Assembly (NCBI GenBank): GCA_945879015.1
Contig: CAMCUO010000031.1
Coordinates: 1-34,060 of the forward strand
Direction of reading: 5' to 3'
Source: Chitinophaga pinensis
GTDB taxonomy: Bacteria > Bacteroidota > Bacteroidia > 2-12-FULL-35-15
Length of the DNA: 34,060 nucleotides
Numbering within the stretch: position 1 is the stretch's first letter; each line of letters begins with the position of its first letter. Position numbers and translations under genes: made by a program. The notes under the pieces were generated by a model. The model saw only the letters and a program-made list of their open reading frames with translations, ran no database searches and was not told the DNA's origin. This document shows, in pieces, positions 21,869 through 30,300 of the stretch.

Positions 21869-23146
21869 ATGATAGATATTAGAGCAAACGGCAAAAAAAT
21901 ATTTTTAGTTATTGCTGCAGCTATTGTTTTTGAGAATAGTGTTTATTCACAATCAACAAATACTCAAACAGCAGAGAACCTGCAGTTAAATACAATTACT
22001 ACAGCAGTTCCATTTTTGTTAATCACTCCTGACTCAAGAGCAGGAGGAATGGGAGATGTAGGTTGTGCGTCTTTAAATGATATAAATGCAGTTCATTGGA
22101 ATGTATCAAAACTAGCATTTACTGAAAAGAAAATGGGATTTGGTGTTTCTTATACTCCTTGGTTGAGAGCACTTGTTCCAGATATTAATTTGGCTTATAT
22201 CACAGGTTTTTATAAAATGAAAAAAAGAGGAACTGTTGCAGCTTCGCTTAGATATTTTTCTTTGGGTGATATAACTTTTACAGATGCGAACGGACAAGTG
22301 ATCGGACAATTTCGTCCAAATGAATTTTCTATTGATGTAGCATATGCAACTAAGTTAGCAGATAATTTTTCTGTTGGAGGTGCTGTTAGGTTTGTGAATT
22401 CCAATTTGACAGGGAATGCATTGGTAGAAAGCTCTCAAACTCGTGCTGGTCGTGCAGTTGGAGTTGATTTGTCGGCCTTGTACAAAAAAGATAAAGTAAA
22501 ATTATCTGATAAAAAAGCGATTGTTGCAATTGGAATTAATATTTCAAATATTGGCAACAAAATGTCTTATTCTGATAGAGGAGATAAAAACAGCGATGAT
22601 TTTATTCCAATTAATTTACGTTTAGGTGGTTCATTAAATGTAAAATTAGATGACTACAATTCCATTTCAATTTTAGCAGATGTAAATAAATTATTGGTTC
22701 CTACTCCTCCAACTTATAAATACAAAGTTGATGCAAATGGAGTTACAACAGGTGAAATTGCTACTGATGCAGATGGAAATCCAATTATTGCTTCAGGGAA
22801 AGATCCGAATAGAGGAGTGGCTGAAGGAATGTTTGGTTCGTTTAGTGATGCGCCAGGTGGTGGAAAAGAAGAGTTGAGAGAAATTAATTATTCTGTTGGA
22901 ATGGAATATTGGTATAACCAATTATTTGCAATTCGTGCAGGATATTTTTATGAGCATCCTACAAAAGGAAATCGTCAATTTTTTACGATTGGTGCCGGTG
23001 TAAGGTATAATGTTTTTGGTTTGGATTTCGCCTATTTGATTCCAACCCAACAACGTAATCCTTTAGAAAATACTCTGCGATTCACCCTTACATTTGACTT
23101 TGACGCATTTAAAGATCAGAATAAAGAAGAATCAAAAACAGAATAA
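21869..23146 (+). CDS. porV: T9SS outer-membrane protein PorV (LptO)
   Basis: PorV is a 14-strand-type outer-membrane barrel that carries cargo from the Sov/SprA translocon to PorU. A signal peptide (FLVIAAAIVFENSVYSQ) precedes TITTAVPFLLITPDSRAGGM, GDVGCASLNDINAVHWNVSK, GFGVSYTPWLRALVPDINLA and FSLGDITFTDANGQVIGQF, which are strong PorV markers. The tail FTIGAGVRYNVFGLDFAYLI and TLRFTLTFDFDAF is a normal barrel end. At 425 residues it is somewhat longer than the PorV proteins I recall; the extra is around residues 280-335 (YKYKVDANGVTTGEIATDAD), likely an extended surface loop. It follows porU closely and ends in a terminator, so porU-porV is a two-gene unit. Confidence 0.93.
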   Translation: MIDIRANGKKIFLVIAAAIVFENSVYSQSTNTQTAENLQLNTITTAVPFLLITPDSRAGGMGDVGCASLNDINAVHWNVSKLAFTEKKMGFGVSYTPWLRALVPDINLAYITGFYKMKKRGTVAASLRYFSLGDITFTDANGQVIGQFRPNEFSIDVAYATKLADNFSVGGAVRFVNSNLTGNALVESSQTRAGRAVGVDLSALYKKDKVKLSDKKAIVAIGINISNIGNKMSYSDRGDKNSDDFIPINLRLGGSLNVKLDDYNSISILADVNKLLVPTPPTYKYKVDANGVTTGEIATDADGNPIIASGKDPNRGVAEGMFGSFSDAPGGGKEELREINYSVGMEYWYNQLFAIRAGYFYEHPTKGNRQFFTIGAGVRYNVFGLDFAYLIPTQQRNPLENTLRFTLTFDFDAFKDQNKEESKTE

Positions 23147-23166
23147 TATACATGAACTAATTGCAG

Positions 23167-23204
23167 ATGCCCATATTCACTTAAAAGAATGTGGGTATTT
23201 TTTT
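23167..23204 (+). terminator. Rho-independent terminator after porV
   Basis: ATGCCCATATTC (23167-23178) pairs with GAATGTGGGTAT (23187-23198), including two G-U pairs, over an 8-nt loop, followed by a run of Ts. It separates porUV from ispF. Confidence 0.8.
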
Positions 23205-23218
23205 AATAATTAAGTACT

Positions 23219-23695
23219 ATGAAAATACGTGTAGGTTTCGGATTTGATGTTCATCAATTAAAAGATGGAAATGATTTATGGCTAGGTGGAATTAAACTTA
23301 CTCATACAAAAGGTGCTGTTGGCCATTCTGATGCGGATGTATTAATTCACGCCATTTGTGATGCACTCTTGGGCGCTGCCGGTATGCGCGATATTGGTTT
23401 TCATTTTCCGGATACAGCTTCGGAATTTAAAGGGATTGATAGTAAAATATTATTGGATCGAGTAAGTCAGTTGCTTAAAAAAGAAGGTTATTCAATCGGA
23501 AATATTGATTGCACATTGGTGTTAGAACAACCCAAAATAAATCCTCACATTGATGAAATGAAAAAAACATTGTCAGCGATTTTAAATGTAGAGGTGAATG
23601 ATATTGGAATCAAAGCAACAACCAATGAGCAAATGGGATATGTGGGGCGAGAAGAAGGAGTTTGTGCTTATGCTGTTGCACTTATTCAAAAATAA
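23219..23695 (+). CDS. ispF: 2-C-methyl-D-erythritol 2,4-cyclodiphosphate synthase
   Basis: IspF closes CDP-ME 2-phosphate to MEcPP with loss of CMP, step five of the MEP isoprenoid pathway, so this organism makes isoprenoids by that route. The 158-residue protein is full length. The metal-site residues Asp10 and His12 are in RVGFGFDVHQL, and His44 is in GHSDADVLIHAICDALLGA. The GMRDIGFHFPDTASEFKGID block and the C-terminal IKATTNEQMGYVGREEGVCA, which contributes to the CDP site, are intact. It starts just after the porV terminator and is convergent with the DUF2490 gene 21 bp away, so it appears to be transcribed alone. Confidence 0.95.
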   Translation: MKIRVGFGFDVHQLKDGNDLWLGGIKLTHTKGAVGHSDADVLIHAICDALLGAAGMRDIGFHFPDTASEFKGIDSKILLDRVSQLLKKEGYSIGNIDCTLVLEQPKINPHIDEMKKTLSAILNVEVNDIGIKATTNEQMGYVGREEGVCAYAVALIQK

Positions 23696-23716
23696 AGTAT
23701 CTATTACTAACTTAAA

Positions 23717-24406
23717 TTACTTAAACGTAAGCGAATATTCTAATCCAACAATATATAAATTTTGCGGAGCGGAAAGATTCCATTCTCGTTGTATCAAATA
23801 ATACACCCCGAAAGTATTTCTGTCGTTTTTCTTGTAATCTAATCCCGCAATGAATCTGCTCCGATGCCATAAGTTATTTACTTCAACCATTCTTGGATTA
23901 TTAATTTGGTAACGTAATTCAGTTGCAATGTATGGGGTGACCGGTTTATCAAAATCGTATTTTATGGTTAGCTTACTTCTGGTGTACCATTCTGGGATTG
24001 CTCCTAATTCGCTTGAATAAAAATTTCGGTATTCAGTTTGAAGCCGTTGACGAAATGCGAACGAAACTTGGCCTACTTTTTTCTTTAAAACAACATCCAA
24101 CGTTCCGCGATGCCGGAAACTAATCGCATTGTCTTCTATAAATTTTTCGATTAAGCGGTATGACAAAGAAATTTTTATAAAATCTGCAGGTTTGTAAGAA
24201 GCTCCTATGTCGGTATAGAATAAATTGTGTTGGGAGAAATTCTCTTTTACGCGATATTCTTCTGTAAGAAATAAACTGAACTTTTGATTTAACGCTTTCT
24301 CCAAATTAAAAGTGCACCAGAGTCCAGCATCTTCAGTTGCCTGCGCATGCGACTGGGAAATGGATCCAACAGAAATTAAAAAAAGGAATATAATTTTTCT
24401 TAGCAT
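23717..24406 (-). CDS. DUF2490 outer-membrane protein
   Basis: This 229-residue protein has a signal peptide (MLRKIIFLFLISVGSISQSH, then AQA) and alternating beta strands of a small outer-membrane barrel. DAGLWCTFNLEKALNQKFSL, FLTEEYRVKENFSQHNLFYT, SYRLIEKFIEDNAISFRHRG, QRLQTEYRNFY and WYTRSKLTIKYDF are typical of DUF2490, and it ends in YIVGLEYSLTFK. DUF2490 members are predicted barrels of unknown function in Bacteroidota. It is the last gene of the probable operon, 6 bp after the DUF4956 gene, which ties it to the VTC polymerase. A role in moving or holding a phosphate polymer at the outer membrane is possible but unproven. Confidence 0.8.
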   Translation of the reverse strand: MLRKIIFLFLISVGSISQSHAQATEDAGLWCTFNLEKALNQKFSLFLTEEYRVKENFSQHNLFYTDIGASYKPADFIKISLSYRLIEKFIEDNAISFRHRGTLDVVLKKKVGQVSFAFRQRLQTEYRNFYSSELGAIPEWYTRSKLTIKYDFDKPVTPYIATELRYQINNPRMVEVNNLWHRSRFIAGLDYKKNDRNTFGVYYLIQREWNLSAPQNLYIVGLEYSLTFK

Positions 24407-24412
24407 AAAAAA

Positions 24413-25039
24413 TTATTTTGTTACGTTGTAATAAACTTTGATAATTGCTGTGTCTTTCAAAAAATCAATTTTCCCTATTGAAATACGATTAATTTTTATT
24501 CCCATTCTGTTTTCCAAATCGGCCAGTAATTCAGTTCTTAGAGCAGGTTTTATCATTTCAATATTTTCGTATTGAATATTTTGAGAAACTTCTTTTTTCA
24601 TAAATACATTTGTTTCCAAAGCAAAGGTGAAAACAAGTATAATCAGATTTATGAAAGAAATTTCTATTGGGTTTCCCTTACTTAAGGCTGTAATCAATCC
24701 CATGGCAATAACTAAAAAAAGATAAGTCATATCTTTCATTGAAATTCCTTCTGTTCTATAGCGCAACATAGAAAAGACCGCAAACAAACCAAATGCAGCA
24801 CCCATACTCATATCTGATTTATTCAAAATGAAAGTAATAAGGAAGATGATTAGGTTGAAAATGAAGAGTGTGAAAAAATTTTCGCGGTTTTTATAGACAG
24901 GGAAATAAATGAATCGGATAAGTATAAATACCGAAACGAAATTGATTCCTAATCGGATAAAAAATTTAGGACCTAGTTTTTCAAATAGCGTAAATCCTGT
25001 ATTAACAGCGTCTTCAGTTAACTCTTGCAGTAGTACCAT
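24413..25039 (-). CDS. DUF4956 membrane protein, VTC partner
   Basis: This is a 208-residue inner-membrane protein with four or five helices at about 28-46, 55-72, 78-91, 103-120 and 126-141, then a soluble C-terminal domain of about 60 residues (LRTELLADLENRMGIKINRI, GKIDFLKDTAIIKVYYN). The GAAFGLFAVFSMLRYRTEGI segment is the DUF4956 signature. DUF4956 genes very often sit beside VTC-domain polymerase genes in bacteria, and here the two overlap by 26 bp, pointing to translational coupling and a complex. By analogy with yeast VTC, where the polymerase is tied to a membrane channel, this protein may anchor the polymerase or pass polyphosphate through the membrane; that is inference. Confidence 0.85.
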   Translation of the reverse strand: MVLLQELTEDAVNTGFTLFEKLGPKFFIRLGINFVSVFILIRFIYFPVYKNRENFFTLFIFNLIIFLITFILNKSDMSMGAAFGLFAVFSMLRYRTEGISMKDMTYLFLVIAMGLITALSKGNPIEISFINLIILVFTFALETNVFMKKEVSQNIQYENIEMIKPALRTELLADLENRMGIKINRISIGKIDFLKDTAIIKVYYNVTK

Positions 25040-25781
25040 ACAATGCTTTTTTTATTAAAATTAATTTTGGTTTAAAATTATTGTGTTTAATTTTTTCAAA
25101 TAAATGAATTATTCCAAAACAATATTTACTGATTGCGCCTTGTCGAATATGATATTTTTTCATCAATTTCAGAAATGGAGAAGAAACCGCTTTGTCTTGC
25201 TTTACTTCTGCAATCACAATATTTTCAATTGTTTTGTTTTGTTCTTTGTTCTTAAAAGTTAAATTCAAATCAATGGTTACTCTTTCGGGAGAATTTTTAT
25301 TTACAAAAGTTATCCTAGAATAGTTTACCCAAATTTTCGCTTCTAAATTATCTGATTTTAATGGTGTTTTATGATTTAAAAGTTCTTCGGCTTTCTCTTT
25401 AATAAAACCATCTATTTCTTTTTGTTTAACTCTATCTTTTATTGTTCGTCCTTTATTTGTTTTAAATTTCACTTCAAAAAAATTCAAATCAGATTCAACA
25501 TATTTTCTAAATCGCACTTTAAATCTGCTTGGTTTGCCTCTGTGATGACTATGATATAAATCAAATGCTTTTGTATCAAAATAAAGGGATTCGTATCTGC
25601 TTATCTTATTTCCATTCACATCCAGTATTTTGTAATCATTTTGTAATTGATTTAAAAACTCAGGTAATTGATCATATTTAAAAACAAATTTTGTGTCGGT
25701 TCTATCCATCAATTTTACACTATCCATTTCCTTTAAAGTAATGGGTGCAAATGCATTCAATATGTGATTTAAATCCTCCAC
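25014..25781 (-). CDS. Polyphosphate polymerase (VTC) domain protein
   Basis: VTC domains are triphosphate-tunnel enzymes that build polyphosphate from ATP in yeast Vtc4; bacterial relatives are annotated as polyphosphate polymerase domain proteins. In this 255-residue protein the tunnel residues are all visible: Lys31 in RTDTKFVF, Arg62 in SRYESLYFDT, a basic strand at 86-93 (RFKVRFRK), Glu103 to Lys107 in FFEVKFKTNKGRTIKDR, Asp171 in VTIDLNLTF, Glu192/Lys194 in VIAEVKQDK, and Lys219 in AISKYCFG. Nothing key is missing. The start is a GTG at 25781, two bases after the preceding stop; the next ATG would cut into the conserved N-terminal strand. There is no signal or membrane segment, so the catalytic domain is cytoplasmic and presumably held by the overlapping DUF4956 protein. 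Confidence 0.88.
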   Translation of the reverse strand: MEDLNHILNAFAPITLKEMDSVKLMDRTDTKFVFKYDQLPEFLNQLQNDYKILDVNGNKISRYESLYFDTKAFDLYHSHHRGKPSRFKVRFRKYVESDLNFFEVKFKTNKGRTIKDRVKQKEIDGFIKEKAEELLNHKTPLKSDNLEAKIWVNYSRITFVNKNSPERVTIDLNLTFKNKEQNKTIENIVIAEVKQDKAVSSPFLKLMKKYHIRQGAISKYCFGIIHLFEKIKHNNFKPKLILIKKALYGTTARVN

Positions 25782-25783
25782 AA

Positions 25784-26353
25784 TTAATAGTCGTAAGTAT
25801 ATTTTTTTATTGAAATTACTTCTCCTTTTTCGTTGGTCGTTTTTTTCTCCGTTTTCAAACCGTTTTTATCGTATGCATAAATCGATTTTTTTATCATTTT
25901 GCCTTTATCGTCCATGGTGATTTCATAAGAACGATCTCCTTTTGCATTGTATCCGTGTTGTGTTTTTTCTAAAAGTTTTCCGTTAGCATCAAAGGTTGTT
26001 TCAAAGGTTTTGTCCTTATTTGAATTGTATTCAGTTGTAATTTTCTTTTTTATGTTGCCTTTGTCATCAAATACAGTTTCTTCTATAATATCATTGTTTT
26101 TATTATAGGTTTGGGCCTCTTTCTTTTTGATAGAACCATCTTTGTTGTATTCTATTAATTCGGTCACATTCCCGAATTTATCAAATTTCTGATACAAATC
26201 GGTGCGGGTTTTCTCTTTTCCATCAACCGATTCGGTTACAACAGTGTTGCTGGATTTAATACTTAATTTTTTTACATCTTTTTTACTTTGTGAAAAAGAT
26301 GTAAGACTAAAAATCGAGAAAAGAAATGATAAAAATATTAATTGAGTTTTCAT
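25784..26353 (-). CDS. Secreted 26-residue-repeat protein, function unknown
   Basis: This 189-residue exported protein has a signal peptide (MKTQLIFLSFLFSIFSLTSF, then SQS). From about residue 57 it consists of near-identical 26-residue units starting at about 69, 95, 121, 147 and 173, each of the form F(D)xxGxIxKK..T.YNxxxDxxxETT; for example FDDKGNIKKKITTEYN and FDANGKLLEKTQHGYN. This resembles RHS/YD-type or MORN-variant beta repeats, with a net charge rich in Lys and Asp. No catalytic motif is present. It ends two bases before the VTC start codon and begins 12 bp after the second lipoprotein gene, so it is firmly in the operon. It may be periplasmic; there is no lipobox or T9SS tail. Its role is unknown. 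Confidence 0.8.
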   Translation of the reverse strand: MKTQLIFLSFLFSIFSLTSFSQSKKDVKKLSIKSSNTVVTESVDGKEKTRTDLYQKFDKFGNVTELIEYNKDGSIKKKEAQTYNKNNDIIEETVFDDKGNIKKKITTEYNSNKDKTFETTFDANGKLLEKTQHGYNAKGDRSYEITMDDKGKMIKKSIYAYDKNGLKTEKKTTNEKGEVISIKKYTYDY

Positions 26354-26364
26354 TTTGTATTATG

Positions 26365-26784
26365 TTATTTGGCAATTTCTATTTTTCCAGCATCAACAGT
26401 TTGTTTCTTTTCAGTTATTTCAACTTCTTTCATGACAGCTACTCTGTTAATTGCATTTAATGAAGGACCAGAAGAGTAGGCGTAAATTTTATAAGAGCCA
26501 AGGCGTAAATACTTAAACTCGTAAACTCCGTTCCCATTGGTTTCAATTCTTTCTCCATAAGTAGCATCATCGCCATAAATAATGTAAACATCTTCATAGG
26601 CTCCAGCATATTCTCCACTATAAACTATTGTTCCAGTTCCAGTGTTGTTAACCATATATTTTTTAATCCAAATTTTCCCAGTAATGGTAGCTTTTCCTCC
26701 TTCTCCTTCTGATTTTTTGCAAGAAGATGTAGAAAGTACTGCAATGGCAATAAATGACAGCAATATAGTTTTGACTAATTTCAT
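26365..26784 (-). CDS. Small lipoprotein with SdrD/Cna-B-like fold, copy 2
   Basis: This 139-residue lipoprotein has a hydrophobic N-terminus and Cys22 in TSSCKKSEGEGG. The body is a single beta-sandwich of the carboxypeptidase-regulatory / prealbumin-like type: KATITGKIWIKKYMV, YAGAYEDVYIIYGDDATYG, GVYEFKYLRLGSYKIYAYSS. It is a clear paralogue of the gene at 26799-27221 with the same order of motifs, so a tandem duplication. Unlike most members of this fold it is not attached to a TonB receptor or long adhesin. It presumably faces the periplasm or surface and could be a docking partner for the CotH or repeat proteins. Function is not known. Confidence 0.82.
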   Translation of the reverse strand: MKLVKTILLSFIAIAVLSTSSCKKSEGEGGKATITGKIWIKKYMVNNTGTGTIVYSGEYAGAYEDVYIIYGDDATYGERIETNGNGVYEFKYLRLGSYKIYAYSSGPSLNAINRVAVMKEVEITEKKQTVDAGKIEIAK

Positions 26785-26798
26785 TTGAATAGGTTTAA

Positions 26799-27221
26799 TT
26801 ATTTATAAATAACAAGATCTTTGGTATCAATAGTTTCTTTTTTATTACCTATAGAAACAGAAACATCAACAGTTTTAATTCCTGAACCATAAAAATAAGA
26901 AGCACGTGTTGTGTCTTTAGATTTGACATATATTTTATAATCGCCTATGCGCAAATACTTGAATTCAAATATTCCATCAGGACCAGATTTTACTTTGTTA
27001 CCATAACTCACATCATCACCATAAATGATAAATACATCTTCATCTGCTCCAGCAAATTCGCCTTTTAAAGTATAAGAATCGGACATGGAATTTAATGTGC
27101 TATAGTTTTCTACCCAAATTCTTCCTTTTATGGTTGCTTGCCCTCCTTCGCCAGCTGGCTTACTGCAGGAAGAAATTACCAGTGTTAAAGCAATAGTCGA
27201 TAATAATGTGATTTTCTTCAT
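26799..27221 (-). CDS. Small lipoprotein with SdrD/Cna-B-like fold, copy 1
   Basis: This is a 140-residue lipoprotein with lipobox ISSC (Cys19) followed by SKPAGEGGQATIKGRIWVEN. It shares AGADEDVFIIYGDDVSYG and GIFEFKYLRIGDYKIYVKSK with its downstream paralogue, about half the residues by eye, and differs mainly in the N-terminal and C-terminal strands (for example TTRASYFYGSGIKTVDVSV). The gap to the paralogue is 14 bp. The gap to the large CotH gene upstream is 93 bp of AT-rich DNA, the longest gap in this half of the cluster, so a secondary promoter or terminator could lie there. Function is not known. Confidence 0.82.
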   Translation of the reverse strand: MKKITLLSTIALTLVISSCSKPAGEGGQATIKGRIWVENYSTLNSMSDSYTLKGEFAGADEDVFIIYGDDVSYGNKVKSGPDGIFEFKYLRIGDYKIYVKSKDTTRASYFYGSGIKTVDVSVSIGNKKETIDTKDLVIYK

Positions 27222-27314
27222 AATTTATATGTTAAAATAATGTTAAGCAATATTAAAATAAGATTCTGTAATAAATCTGTTTTTGTTATTTAATATTAAT
27301 AAAAATAGCTTTTA

Positions 27315-30300
27315 TTAGAGCGTTTTTGCCTTTACAAGTTTAACGATTTTTGTAAATTCTTTAGTTTTAAATTCGATAAAGTACATTCCCGAAGCCAAGG
27401 ATAATCCATTGGTGTCATAATTTATTGAATAACTTCCTTCATCATGAAAACCGCTAGGGGAAATAATTGTGGCGACTTCCTGACCGATTATTGAGTATAA
27501 TTTTAAGCTTACCTGCATGCTTTCAGGCAATTGGAAATTAATGGTGATATTATCGCTGAAAGGGTTTGGATAAACATCTAAGCCTACTTCAAGAATGTCA
27601 AAATGTGCCTTGAAAACATCATTGCTGTCAATATTTAAAGAAATGCTGGCTGATGAATCGTTAGAAGTAAGATTGCTATTTGCTTCCCAATATTTAAACT
27701 CATACCCTGGATTTGCAATTGCGGTGATTGAAACAGGAACCCCATCAAAATAGACACCTGTCCATGGAAGTGATTCTGGAGTAATAGTGCTGATTTTTAT
27801 TTTGCCAGCTCCTGCAGGCATTACATCCAATGTTACATCTACTTGTTTTATTAGTCCAAACTGACTTTGTATTTGATCACGTGCAAACCCAATTCTATTA
27901 CTTGCAAATAGCATCATTGTGTCTATTTCACTCTCCCATTCTGTAACGTTGTCTGATGGTCCAATCAATCCACCCCAAAAACTTCCGCCCCAGCGATTAA
28001 AATGTCTAGCCATTTCTGGTAACATTTCATCATGCAATGCATCCGCATTTTGCTGCATAGTGCTGGGTAAAAAAATGGTGTTCATCAAATCGGCATAGCG
28101 GTCTACAAAATAATTTTTGAATTCGGTATTTGCCAAAAGTCCAGATAGCATTGTGGAATGTGGATTAGTTGTAACAGGATTAATGGCAATATCTAAAAAG
28201 TCGGTACTTGCAGCTCCGCCCCATGCACTTGCAAATCCAAGTGATAAATCGGTATCCCATAAAACATAGCGCCATTTTCCAACTGGATTATTAGGACGCC
28301 AAAACTTTATGTTATTCGTATAACTTCCAAGCCAATCAATATTTAGAACATAGGTTTCTGTAATAAAATAGTCGCAAAAATTTTCGACATCCAACATGCT
28401 TTTTGCGCTGCTGTAGTTTGCAGTAATTGACATATCATTTGCTCCAATCCAAGACGACATATTTAAAAATGCCGTGTTGCTGCCTTCGATAATATCTCCA
28501 TCAAATTGCAAGAAATCGATATTTTCTGCTGGAACTCCACTATTGTTTTCGATATAATCTTTGTCCTGCTTTTCGCGAAGTTCATATACTCCCCAATAAT
28601 CACCATTGATGAAAAGCACACATGGTCTTCCATCCATAATATCCAATTTGGTGCTTTTTTGTGCATTTTTTTGATTGAAGCGGTCGCGCATGTGAGCCTT
28701 GTTCCAGTCGGATCCAGCATTACGAATGTTAAACGATTTGTATTGAGTGATGTTTGGTTTGTCAGGAAATAAAGGATAATCAATGGTTTCGCCTTTGTAG
28801 TTCTCTTTTGTCTTCACGGCAAAACCACGTTGTGGCCAGGCCTTTGAATAATTTCCTTGAATAGCAATTGAAGATGGTGTTTCAAATCCTAGATTCCCAT
28901 TGGGGTCGAAGTATTCAATATTTGCAGGGCGTTCCCAACCTTGCCAAAAATTTGAACCTTGAAAAGGAACGTTTACGGTATCGGCATTTGGACCATATAC
29001 ATAAATACCATTAAAATAATCGAATAAATTGTAAGGATCGCTAGTTAATGATACTACTGGTAATTCAATATTTTCATTAATAAAATAAGTATTTGTAATT
29101 ATTTCGCTAGGCAGTTCAAGTGGATTTGTAGAATAAGTGCGAGCCCTTACAACCATTGTTGAATCAATTGTTATAGTAGATAAGTATAATGCACAAGTTT
29201 GGTCAGGATCTTTTCCATCAACTGTATATCTTACTAATCCAGTTGCAGAAGACATGCTCAAAGTTTGAGTTGAATTATAGAATCCCGCTCCTAAAGAAAA
29301 AGCAGGTTTACTTAAATAGTTTGTATAAAAAGCAGATGTATTGTTAGTTGTATCTGGTGTTGCTGAATCAAAATAATACCAACTGCTTGCACCATTCGGC
29401 CGTCTGCCAAATGTATTATTCAATTGCATGTCGCCAATTATTTTTTGATCAACAATACTACCAGTAGCATCTTTTAAAATTAATTCTTGTCCTGTACTAT
29501 TTAAATTAAAACTGGTATGTAAATTAACTGTTGCAGCAAAAGGGTAATAGGTGACAGCGGTATCATTTACTCCAATCAAAAAATAAGGAATCATAGAAAG
29601 ATCATCTGTGCCGCTTGAAAAATTGTGAACCTGAATACTAAATACATTCACTCCGGGCTTTATTGCAGAATCTATTACTTGGGGAGAAACAAAATATGCT
29701 CCCGAAAAATTTCCTGTAGAATAAACGGTTGCTTCATGTTCATCATAAGCCCATGTGTTGAAGTCTGGTCTATCGCCATATATTCCAACATTTGCTCTTG
29801 CTATTTCCACGCCATTCAAATAGGCAACAAAGGCATCGTCAAAATCTAAAAATAATAACGCGGTTGGAATTATACTTGTATCAGCTATATTAAAGCTTGT
29901 CCGCATAAAAAAAGAAGTTATTGGAGGTGTTATTGTGCTGTCGTCACCATCACCATATCCAATTCCGCCAATTCCTGTTAACCATGAGGCGTCACTAAAG
30001 CCGATGTCGGTCCAATTCACGGGAGGATTCATGGTTCCTAAAAAGTATTTCCATGGTAGTTGAGGGTAAACAGGTACTTCCCAGTGGTCGAAATAAGCAT
30101 TACGATTTTTTTTAGAGCAAAATACAGTTAGGTAATCGTTAGCTTTGATATTGATACTAGGAAAAGTCCAGGATTTTGTATTGCCGTTTTCGATGGAGGA
30201 GATGGTATAGCCGCCCATATTGATTGGCGCTGCAGTAGGATTATAAAATTCAATCCAATCTTCCTGATCTCCATCTTCATCTAAATAGGAAGAAACACTT

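Noticed and set aside
28463..28783. 106-codon minus-strand frame inside the large CotH gene
   Set aside because: It is a same-strand shadow of the CotH domain in another frame with no start context.
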